From the NCBI GenBank assembly GCA_964500525.1, contig CAZCOE010000071.1, positions 1-9,878 of the forward strand: a stretch of DNA of 9,878 bases, written 5' to 3'. Positions within the stretch are counted from its first letter, which is position 1, and each line of letters starts with the position of its first letter. The notes under the pieces are model-generated. The model had not been told where the DNA came from, did no database searches, and was given only the letters and a program-made list of their open reading frames with translations. Below, in pieces: positions 1 to 6,190 of the stretch. Position numbers and translations under genes: made by a program. This DNA is from RGIG7378 sp964500525. Lineage in GTDB: Bacteria > Bacillota > Clostridia > RGIG7378.

Positions 1-1199
1 ATTTTCGGGAAAGAATCACCGGTCAGGGCAAAGGGCTTATTCTCCGCTTCTGCCTTGGCTTCATCCTGGAGAGCATATGCAGATTGGATATAGACCCGCT
101 TGCCACCCAGAGTTGCAACGAAGTCGATCTCCCGAGGAACCTGGACTGTCCGTCCCTTGTTATCCTTGGCGTTTCCGTACACAATGCCCACATCCACAGC
201 ACACCCGCGAATGATTAGCTCATTGTAGATAATATTCTCCATGATATGGGTCATTTCCTGCTGCCGAAAACCGATTCTGGCATTTCTCAGACCCAGATCT
301 TCACAGTAATACTTGTTGGGATAATCGAAGTAATCCTTGTCCTTCACATCCCACCGTTTGCATTCGCTGAACAGGAACGCATCTGCCAGGTGATTCATAT
401 AGCTCTTCACAGTGTTCTGGGCGACAGTATCCTCACCGCTGAGTTTCTGCTTGGTGTTCAGCGCATTGGCCACATTGGTAGGATTGGTGAGAAAACCGAC
501 GGAAGAGCAAAGCAAATCCAGTATTGCATTCAAAACATCCTCCCGCTTGATCTTCTTGCGGTCTACTATGTCCTTCAAGTATACCTCTTCAAGCAGTGAA
601 TGCAGGTAATCCATCTTTGCCGCGTCGTTGGGTCTGGAGAGTATCAGGGGCATGCCGCCAAAAAAAGCATAGCTGTCAAAGGCATCATACTTATCTCCTC
701 CAACAGCAAAATAGAACTCTGAAAAGCTCAGAGGATGAACCCGTACTTCGTCACTGCGCCCACGGAACTCGGTCAGAATATCAGAAGAAAGCATTTGTGA
801 GTTGCTGCCGATAACATATACATCCAAATTGGGTAGAGAGCGCAGATCATTCAATGCATCATAAAATGTGATGGGCTTACCATCCGGGTTGTATGGGTTT
901 GGTACCTGATCGGACATCTGAATTTCGTCAATAAACAGGTAGAATTGCTGGGGCTTTCCCTCTGCCAGACTTCTCACATGTTCCGCCAGCACCAGGGGGT
1001 TGCGGTATTTGATATCCTTAGCCAGGTCCAGTTCAAAAGATAGAATCTGCCCATCCCGGACTCCCTGCTCCTTCAGATACTTACGAAATAGGGTACGAAG
1101 CAAATAGGACTTTCCGCATCCGCGGATGCCGGTGATTACCTTGACCTGACCATCCCACATATAGGAGATAAGTTTATTCAGATAGCGGTCACGTTTGAT
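1..1199 (-). CDS. AAA ATPase, DUF4143 family (C-terminus cut by window edge; start unclear)
   Basis: This is a P-loop ATPase of the AAA_14/DUF4143 type, a family common in gut bacteria and archaea whose role is mostly unknown. I translated the reverse strand and it stays open from 1199 to the edge (399 codons). Numbering from the ATC codon at 1197-1199: Walker A GIRGCGKS at 24-31, Walker B YLFIDEIQ at 87-94, a GSNS segment at 131-134 and the family motif PLSFSEF near 156-162. The C-terminal nuclease-like part has EIDFVA at 358-362 and KRVYIQSAYAL near 367-377. Homologues usually begin MIKR.xYL, which matches IKRDRYL here, but the codons before it are ATG TAA (1203-1205, 1200-1202). The first in-frame ATG afterwards is at 1158-1160 (residue 14), has no visible Shine-Dalgarno, and would still keep Walker A. 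A GGGGAAG at about 1207-1213 lies 7 nt before the ATC. Either a rare ATC start, a late ATG start or a start-codon mutation is possible. Most of the protein is in the window, as family members are usually 400-450 aa. Confidence 0.85.
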   Translation of the reverse strand, partial: MKRDRYLNKLISYMWDGQVKVITGIRGCGKSYLLRTLFRKYLKEQGVRDGQILSFELDLAKDIKYRNPLVLAEHVRSLAEGKPQQFYLFIDEIQMSDQVPNPYNPDGKPITFYDALNDLRSLPNLDVYVIGSNSQMLSSDILTEFRGRSDEVRVHPLSFSEFYFAVGGDKYDAFDSYAFFGGMPLILSRPNDAAKMDYLHSLLEEVYLKDIVDRKKIKREDVLNAILDLLCSSVGFLTNPTNVANALNTKQKLSGEDTVAQNTVKSYMNHLADAFLFSECKRWDVKDKDYFDYPNKYYCEDLGLRNARIGFRQQEMTHIMENIIYNELIIRGCAVDVGIVYGNAKDNKGRTVQVPREIDFVATLGGKRVYIQSAYALQDEAKAEAENKPFALTGDSFPK

Positions 1200-1245
1200 T
1201 TACATGCTTCCCCGTTGAGAACTTGTTTGATTTATTATGTAACTT

Positions 1246-1470
1246 TTCACTGGCGAAGCCTCGCTTCGCCTTTCGACCATGGGAGCATGGGAACCTGAGT
1301 TCTTCACTCTTCACCATTCACTATTCACTGAATAAAAGACCATGGGAGCATAGGGACCAGAGTTATTCACTCATCACTCATCACTCTTCACTGGCGAAGC
1401 CTCGCTTCGCCTTTCGACCATGGGAGCATAGCCACCAGAACTCTTCACTCATCACTATTCACTGAATAAA
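1246..1470. repeat. Repeat array A: degenerate TTCACTC heptamers with GCGAAGC hairpins
   Basis: This fills the gap between the nitroreductase 3' end and the ATPase 5' end. It has three kinds of module. (i) Blocks of tandem 7-mers with consensus (t/a)tCACT(c/a), each ending in ttcactg: 1246-1252 (1 unit), 1303-1330 (4), 1366-1393 (4) and 1444-1464 (3). (ii) A perfect hairpin with 8-bp arms ggcgaagc / gcttcgcc and a ctc loop, at 1252-1270 and 1393-1411. (iii) A linker with the core gaccatgggagcat, three copies starting near 1275, 1338 and 1418. Two blocks are followed by aataaa (1331-1336 and 1465-1470). No hairpin is followed by a T-run on either strand, so they are poor intrinsic terminators. 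The same modules return at 7585-7941. Function is unknown; an interspersed palindromic repeat family is the simplest reading. Confidence 0.85.
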
Positions 1471-1968
1471 GTGCACCCTCTGTTGGTTATATTGATCCCG
1501 GGCTTCGGGAAACTCTGCAGGGTGTCCGATAAAAATAACGTTGAGAGGAATGTGCTTTACAGGCATCTCCAACAGTTTTTGAACTCTTTCTACAGCGCGC
1601 TTTTGGGGATGGATACCGCACCAAACGGCGCCAAGGGACAAATCCGTTACCCGCAGCAGAATGTTCTCCGTTGCAGCACTGCAGTCCTGAATCCAAAACT
1701 CCGCAAGTTGCATGGGAAGTGCCCGGGAAAGGTTCCCGCACACAATTATTGCCAGTGGCGCATCCATTTTGGTAAACCTGGTTGCGTTTTTCAGCTCCGC
1801 TAGTTTATCTGCATTGGTTACAGCGTAAAACTCCCAGGGCATTTTGTTGCATGCACTTGGGCCGGACATTGCGGCATGCAATATCTCCTCTATCATTTCA
1901 TCGGAAACGGTTTCCGGTGTAAATTTACGCACGCTTCTGCGGCGCAGCAAGGCGTCTTTTAGTTCCAT
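1459..1968 (-). CDS. Small nitroreductase-family FMN oxidoreductase
   Basis: The 169-aa product matches the short nitroreductase family: FMN-dependent, usually dimeric, cytoplasmic NAD(P)H oxidoreductases. The N-terminal RRRSVRKF (9-16) is the usual flavin-phosphate-binding segment, followed by GPSACNKMPWEFYAV (36-50) and LGAVWCGIHPQ (112-122), all typical of this subgroup. The physiological substrate cannot be read from sequence. The open frame extends upstream to 2088, inside the preceding gene, but the start at 1966-1968 is chosen because an AGGAG lies 5 nt before it and the protein then begins exactly where the family does. It is the last gene of a probable operon, 65 bp after the HD-GYP gene. 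The C-terminal end is odd: family members usually finish with something like RVHYxxW, while this one reads RVHFIQ, and its last three codons plus TGA lie within the adjoining repeat array. Confidence 0.9.
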   Translation of the reverse strand: MELKDALLRRRSVRKFTPETVSDEMIEEILHAAMSGPSACNKMPWEFYAVTNADKLAELKNATRFTKMDAPLAIIVCGNLSRALPMQLAEFWIQDCSAATENILLRVTDLSLGAVWCGIHPQKRAVERVQKLLEMPVKHIPLNVIFIGHPAEFPEARDQYNQQRVHFIQ

Positions 1969-2033
1969 TGTGTTTCTCCTTTCATTCAAACGTCCTTGAT
2001 AATATCTGCTCAGGGCGTTTGGGCATTGGGTGT

Positions 2034-3884
2034 CTATGTAGACGGTATCCCGCAGCCTGCATCGTATTCCCGGCGCAGTTGCTGGCATAGATCAGGATTG
2101 CGAAGCCAGACGGCCACCAGAGGTGAAAAGCGCCGTCCGCTCAGTTTCAGGGCGCTTTCAACGCATTCGTCAAAGATCCGGGTGTGAAGCACATTCCCGA
2201 TCTCCATGTCTTGGTCACAGTCGAGATAATCCGCCAGGGAAATGATATCAGTCACTGCCCGGTAGGGGCTGTCAGACCGATTGTAGTCCTCCGGATAGCC
2301 ATCGCTTCCGTCATACCACATGTGATGGCCCAAGGCAATGTCCGCATAGCCCCGGGTAGAGGGGCACTGGGACAGTCTGAGATGGCCCAGCAAGGTGTGG
2401 AGCTTGCGGATTTCGTATTCGTCCCGCAGCACCTTTCGCCCCGATTGACTGTAAAGGGATACAAGGTCGATCATGCCCAGGTCATGAGTCATCCCGGCAT
2501 GGTACACGAACTGCAGAATGTCCTCCCGTTTATTCGTCTGGGACAGTTCCGGCACTTCGTCGAAATAGTGAGGATCCTCCGTCAGAATTGCGCCGGCTAT
2601 ACAGCGGGACATGCGCCCAACCGAGTCGCCATGGATATACAGATTTGGCACAAAGCGCCTAATCAGGGCATGAATCATGTGGAGGTACTGTACGCCTCCC
2701 TCAATCTCGTGAAACAGGCTGCACACCTGGCAGAAGTAGCGGACAATCTGGTCTGTCACCGCTTCCTCCGGAATGTTCTCAGCATAGCGGAGAATTCGCC
2801 GGTAGAGCTCCGTTATGTAGTCTTCCCGGGTGGCATACATCTCCGGATTCAGATCCAGCTGCTGCACATAGAACACCGTCATGGCCACCACAGCGTGGGC
2901 TGTACCCCCGTCGAAACAGTGTTCGTCTGCCTGATCCATGAGTGTCTCCATCCGCTCCAGCAGCAGTGCAGGCGGACACAGGCCGCAGGAGTATTCCACC
3001 ATATAATAGGGTAGCAGCCATCTGGATTGCAGAGGCTGCCCGGACTGTTGCGCCTTTTGATACTGCTCCATATAGATCGAATGTGCTGCGTCCATAACAT
3101 CGGCCACCACATCGGGAGATACTGAGCTGCCCTTCCGCCCATAGGGCAGGGCCACTGCCATCTGTTGTGTGGTTGCCCGCCGATAGTGTGCCCATGGAAG
3201 TCCGGGGGCGCTCTTCTGATAGCGCTCATCGAACATGACCTCTCGGGTTCGACGGATACACTGTAGTTTCTCGTGCCAGTCATCGTAGTGTCCCAGATAG
3301 ATATTGGACAGTGAGCGCAGTATATAGCCCTTGGTCTCTTCGTCGAATTCGTCAAAGAAGGCCAGGAAACTTGAGGCCTCTACAAAACAATAGCGCATCC
3401 GCATGGAGAGAGAGTTTTGGTTGGCCTGCATCGCCCCGATACCGTTCAGCATCCGAACCAGCTGATACCGGGCCATGCCCAGCTTATACAGCTCTCGGAT
3501 CAATGCCTTACGATTGTTCCGGTGCCGGTAATTGCTGACCAGCGCCTCGTGAATCTGGCTGGCCAGTGGAGCGTCGATTGCCTGTTTTCCGCCGGTCAAT
3601 GCGTCGGCAAATGTCTCCAACTGGTCCAGTGTCTCGCTGTCCTGGCCGTAGATGTCGTCTAGCGCAGGCAGGAGGTACTCCTCCAGCAGCGTGTTATTCC
3701 GGCTGGTCAATGTCTGTGCCTCAATTGCCTTTGCCCTGGCGCGGGAGACGCAGCCTTGGGAGTCGTCATCAGGTGCGCAGCTGCAGGGCCGGTTGCCGGA
3801 TGCACAGCTCAGCCGAACTGCGGAGAAGGTCAGGCTGCGTATTCTTTCACAATTGGCAATGTATTCTTCCTGATAGGGTTGCAC
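2034..3884 (-). CDS. HD-GYP-type phosphohydrolase with long helical N-terminal region
   Basis: The 616-aa protein has an HD-GYP-like domain at about residues 410-600. The recognisable metal ligands are H467-D468 (in THDLGMI), H496 (HTLLG), H520-H521 (GHHMWYDGSDGYP) and D552 (SLADYLD). HD-GYP enzymes hydrolyse cyclic di-GMP or related cyclic dinucleotides. Two signature residues differ: the Lys of HDIGK is Met471 and the Glu of HHExxDG is Met522, so substrate or activity may be altered. Residues 50-400 look helical and TPR-like and have no domain I recognise. A Cys cluster sits at 12, 27, 34, 36 and 45. The start is GTG at 3882-3884, with AGGAGGGG about 7 nt upstream. No signal peptide or clear membrane segment is seen. 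The gene follows the hybrid kinase by 52 bp, so it is a plausible effector of that kinase, although it has no receiver domain. Confidence 0.85.
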   Translation of the reverse strand: MQPYQEEYIANCERIRSLTFSAVRLSCASGNRPCSCAPDDDSQGCVSRARAKAIEAQTLTSRNNTLLEEYLLPALDDIYGQDSETLDQLETFADALTGGKQAIDAPLASQIHEALVSNYRHRNNRKALIRELYKLGMARYQLVRMLNGIGAMQANQNSLSMRMRYCFVEASSFLAFFDEFDEETKGYILRSLSNIYLGHYDDWHEKLQCIRRTREVMFDERYQKSAPGLPWAHYRRATTQQMAVALPYGRKGSSVSPDVVADVMDAAHSIYMEQYQKAQQSGQPLQSRWLLPYYMVEYSCGLCPPALLLERMETLMDQADEHCFDGGTAHAVVAMTVFYVQQLDLNPEMYATREDYITELYRRILRYAENIPEEAVTDQIVRYFCQVCSLFHEIEGGVQYLHMIHALIRRFVPNLYIHGDSVGRMSRCIAGAILTEDPHYFDEVPELSQTNKREDILQFVYHAGMTHDLGMIDLVSLYSQSGRKVLRDEYEIRKLHTLLGHLRLSQCPSTRGYADIALGHHMWYDGSDGYPEDYNRSDSPYRAVTDIISLADYLDCDQDMEIGNVLHTRIFDECVESALKLSGRRFSPLVAVWLRNPDLCQQLRREYDAGCGIPST

Positions 3885-3936
3885 GGCCGAACCCCTCCTT
3901 TCCGATGGAATGCGTAAGCGGAGCTGTATGCCACCG

Positions 3937-5733
3937 TTATTGACGGCAGCGCTGCATCAACTCCCTGATGTCGTTGAGGTTAATGGGTTTTGACAGGTGT
4001 GCGTTCATGCCTGCGTCCCTGGATTTTTTGATGTCTTCAACAAAGGCGTTGGCGGTCATGGCTGATATCCAGACTGACTGTGCGTCTTTGCGTGGCAGTG
4101 CCCGGATGTGGCGAACTGCCTCGTAGCCGTCCATAATTGGCATCTGGATGTCCATCAGTATCAGCTGATAATATCCCTCTGCAGACGCTGCAAAGGCGTC
4201 TACAGCCTGTTGTCCGTCTGCCACGGTGTCTACCTCTGCGCCGGTGGAGCAGATCAGCTCCTGGGCGATCTCCCGGTTCAGCTCGTTGTCCTCCGCCAGC
4301 AGAATACGCATAGAGGTGAAATCCTCCTCCTGCTGCTCTGTGGTGTGTGTTTCCCCCTCCATGGCCTGAATGAGACGGCTTTTGAACAAGGGACATGGAA
4401 TGAATCCTGTTACACCGGCGCGCTGTGCTGCGTACTCCATATGCTCCCAGTCCTGCTCAGTGACCAGCATTATGGAAGCAGTTCTGCCCAGCTGCCCCCG
4501 GAGATAGGCCACCAGATCCAGAACATCGTTGTTGAGCACCGGTGCTCCGATCAGGATGCCGTCAATAGGCGTATTGCGAAATTGTGCCTGAGTAATCCAT
4601 GTTATGGCGTCGGTGCCGGATGGGAAGGCAACTGTATCCGCTCCACCTTGGCGAGTGTATGTTTCCAGCGTCCGGGAGAGTTCCGGATTCTGCTCAATAA
4701 TCAGAATCTGCCTGCCTTTCAGCTGAAGGCCCTCCCTGGGCTCCGCACCGATGTTCAACGGAATATCCACGGTGAAGAGACTGCCCTCGCCGAGACGACT
4801 GTCCACTTGTATCTGTCCGCCCATCTGCTTAACCAGATTTCCGGTAATGGCCATACCAAGCCCGGTCCCCTCTACCTGATTGACATAGTTGCTGTCTGCC
4901 CTCTCAAAGGGAAGAAACAGTCGCTTGACGAAATCGGCGTCCATGCCGATGCCGTTGTCCCTGCAGGTGAAGCGCAGATTAATCCTTCCCGGCTGTGAAC
5001 CGGGGGACTCAACAAACTGTACCTGAATCTGCCCGCCCTCCGGGGTATACTTTGACGCGTTGTTCATGATGTTTATATAGATCTGACGCAGATGCAGGGC
5101 ATCGCCCAGTAGTTCCTCGTGTATGACCCGCTCCACATTCACGGTCAGGGTCTGACGCCTCTGCAGGGCCAGCGGACGCATCAGCACCGACAGATCATGG
5201 GTGAGATCCGCCAGAGAGAACCGCTCCTCGCTGATGGCCAGCTTACCGCTCTCAATGCGGGACATATCCAGCACATCGTTAATCAGACTCAACAGGTGTT
5301 TGGACGCAGTGTCAATCTTGTCCAGACAGTCCTTCACCCGGAGTTTCTCGTCCATATGTTTCTTGGCTATGGAAGTCATGCCGATTATGGCGTTCATAGG
5401 GGTGCGGATATCATGGCTCATATTGGAGAGGAATGCGCTCTTGGCTGAGTTTGCATTCTGGGCGTCCAGCAGCGCCTGCTGCAGCTTGTCGTTTACCCGC
5501 AGCAGCTCTGCAGTGGGATCTGTCTCGCTGGGACTGAGCAGAATCAGGAGCGTCTGCTGCTCCGGAAGAGCCAGCCGGGAGATGGTCTGCCCTTCCAGCT
5601 TGGACATCAATGCGGCGTCTACCTGCTGGCCGGCGTGCAATCCCAGAACATGTTCTGCCTCAGGGCTGACATATTGGATGGTATCCTGTTCCAGGATGAT
5701 ATAGGTTTTTCGCTCTTTGCTGTATTCTGTCAT
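3937..5733 (-). CDS. Hybrid histidine kinase with one degenerate and one intact receiver domain
   Basis: The 598-aa protein autophosphorylates on His and passes phosphate to an Asp. Order of parts: a short PAS-like N-terminus (about 8-68), a linker helix (75-100), HisKA with H-box FLSNMSHDIRTPMNAIIG (H107), HATPase with N-box NNASKYTP (224-231), G1 RDNGIG (258-263), LFLPFER (272-278) and G2 GTGLGM (289-294). Receiver 1 (about 341-458) lacks the key residues: EQ instead of the acidic pair (347-348), Gly396 where the phosphoryl Asp should be, and Cys447 in place of the usual Lys. Receiver 2 (about 475-596) is intact: E481/D482, D528 in LMDIQMPIMDG, T560 and K582. No membrane segment is seen, so it is probably cytoplasmic. 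There is no DNA-binding output domain. ATG at 5731-5733 is preceded by GGAGG with an 8-nt spacer. It is the first gene of the probable kinase/HD-GYP/nitroreductase operon. Confidence 0.95.
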   Translation of the reverse strand: MTEYSKERKTYIILEQDTIQYVSPEAEHVLGLHAGQQVDAALMSKLEGQTISRLALPEQQTLLILLSPSETDPTAELLRVNDKLQQALLDAQNANSAKSAFLSNMSHDIRTPMNAIIGMTSIAKKHMDEKLRVKDCLDKIDTASKHLLSLINDVLDMSRIESGKLAISEERFSLADLTHDLSVLMRPLALQRRQTLTVNVERVIHEELLGDALHLRQIYINIMNNASKYTPEGGQIQVQFVESPGSQPGRINLRFTCRDNGIGMDADFVKRLFLPFERADSNYVNQVEGTGLGMAITGNLVKQMGGQIQVDSRLGEGSLFTVDIPLNIGAEPREGLQLKGRQILIIEQNPELSRTLETYTRQGGADTVAFPSGTDAITWITQAQFRNTPIDGILIGAPVLNNDVLDLVAYLRGQLGRTASIMLVTEQDWEHMEYAAQRAGVTGFIPCPLFKSRLIQAMEGETHTTEQQEEDFTSMRILLAEDNELNREIAQELICSTGAEVDTVADGQQAVDAFAASAEGYYQLILMDIQMPIMDGYEAVRHIRALPRKDAQSVWISAMTANAFVEDIKKSRDAGMNAHLSKPINLNDIRELMQRCRQ

Positions 5734-5787
5734 GAGTTATGCCTCCATCCGGGTGGTAATGCTCAGGTGAGACGGCGAAGTATCGAT

Positions 5788-5808
5788 AAAAAATCCCGCA
5801 ACCTGCGG
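5788..5808 (-). terminator. Attenuator-like hairpin in the leader of the kinase operon (weak)
   Basis: On the minus strand CCGCA (5808-5804) pairs with TGCGG (5800-5796) around a GGT loop, and six T follow after two bases. It lies between the proposed promoter and the kinase ATG, so it could act as an attenuator. The stem is only 5 bp, so a chance occurrence is quite possible. Confidence 0.25.
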
Positions 5809-5835
5809 TCACAGACCGACCATATACATACGTCA

Positions 5836-5864
5836 AACATACCACAGCCATATGGGAAATGCAA
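5836..5864 (-). promoter_or_regulatory. Possible promoter of the kinase operon
   Basis: Read on the minus strand: TTGCAT (5864-5859), a 17-bp spacer, then TATGTT (5841-5836) preceded by TGG, which gives an extended -10. Four of six bases match in each box. A start near 5829 would give a leader of about 95 nt before the kinase ATG. No better candidate was seen upstream of the gene. Confidence 0.3.
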
Positions 5865-6072
5865 CTGGAATTGACATAGGACGGCAGGCGGGACAGCACT
5901 CCTTGGTCAGAGAAAATGGTGGGAACTATTACATTTCCTGCCTTACTTTTCCCGCAAAAAATCAATCGGCATTTGGGAACAGCGGCACTTGAGGCATACC
6001 CGACAGAATAAACGCCTGTTATACTCCAATCTGCTGACAGTTGGAATGCCGAACTACAGTTAAAGCATAGCT

Positions 6073-6104
6073 GCGGCAGGGAGAAATCTCTGCTGCCACT
6101 TTTT
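6073..6104 (+). terminator. Intrinsic terminator with GAAA tetraloop, no gene in front of it
   Basis: Arms gcggcaggga (6073-6082) and tctctgctgc (6087-6096) pair over 10 bp, with two G-U pairs, around a GAAA loop (6083-6086). CAC and then five T (6100-6104) follow. On the opposite strand no T-run follows, so it is oriented for plus-strand transcription. The nearest coding sequence to the left is on the minus strand, which leaves this terminator without an obvious client gene. Confidence 0.6.
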
Positions 6105-6115
6105 ATCATTTCCTC

Positions 6116-6144
6116 TTGACAGAATCAGAAAAGCATAATATTCT
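6116..6144 (+). promoter_or_regulatory. Promoter of the RHH regulator gene
   Basis: A perfect TTGACA (6116-6121) is followed by a 17-bp spacer and TATTCT (6139-6144), a 4/6 match. The start site would be near 6151, about 40 nt before the ATG at 6191. The -10 box lies inside the left arm of the large palindrome, so protein bound there would block polymerase. Confidence 0.65.
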
Positions 6145-6178
6145 CTATATGCTCTAATTGGAGCATATAGAGAATATT
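6137..6178. promoter_or_regulatory. 42-bp near-perfect palindrome, probable operator of the RHH regulator
   Basis: The left arm aatattctctatatgctc (6137-6154) and its exact complement at 6161-6178 flank taattg. The only mismatched pair across the 42 bp is t6155/g6160, since the central aatt is itself symmetric. It covers the -10 box and ends one base before the GGAGG ribosome binding site (6180-6184). Because the predicted start (about 6151) lies inside the left arm, the full hairpin would not form in the mRNA, so it is more likely a DNA operator than an RNA element. RHH proteins commonly bind such symmetric sites and repress their own genes; that link is inferred here. Confidence 0.7.
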
Positions 6179-6190
6179 CGGAGGTTCTAT

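Larger units (their letters stand above)
5734..6190. other. Intergenic region between divergent kinase and RHH genes
   Basis: This 457-bp stretch holds no convincing gene. The long minus-strand frame through it (6109 down to 5660) has no ribosome binding site and runs into the kinase start in another frame. It contains a possible minus-strand promoter and a hairpin with a T6 tract before the kinase, a strong plus-strand intrinsic terminator at 6073-6104, an inverted pair cggcatt (about 5966) / aatgccg (about 6045), and the promoter plus palindrome of the plus-strand RHH gene. The stretch 5880-5965 shows nothing I can name. Confidence 0.6.

Noticed and set aside
1252..1411. The two ggcgaagc/gcttcgcc hairpins as intrinsic terminators
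   Set aside because: Neither strand has a T-run after the stem, and both are parts of a repeated module.
1969..2088. Longer 209-aa start for the nitroreductase
   Set aside because: The extra 40 residues overlap the HD-GYP gene, look unlike the family, and the inner ATG has a good AGGAG site.
2184..3014. 276-codon plus-strand open frame opposite the HD-GYP gene
   Set aside because: It is antisense to a clearly coding domain with recognisable HD-GYP motifs and shows no family features of its own.
4108..4998. 296-codon plus-strand open frame opposite the histidine kinase
   Set aside because: The minus-strand kinase motifs cover the same bases; the long frame is a by-product of codon bias in that gene.
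5660..6109. 149-codon minus-strand open frame upstream of and overlapping the kinase start
   Set aside because: No ribosome binding site, composition unlike the neighbouring proteins, contains the terminator hairpin, and overlaps the kinase start in another frame.
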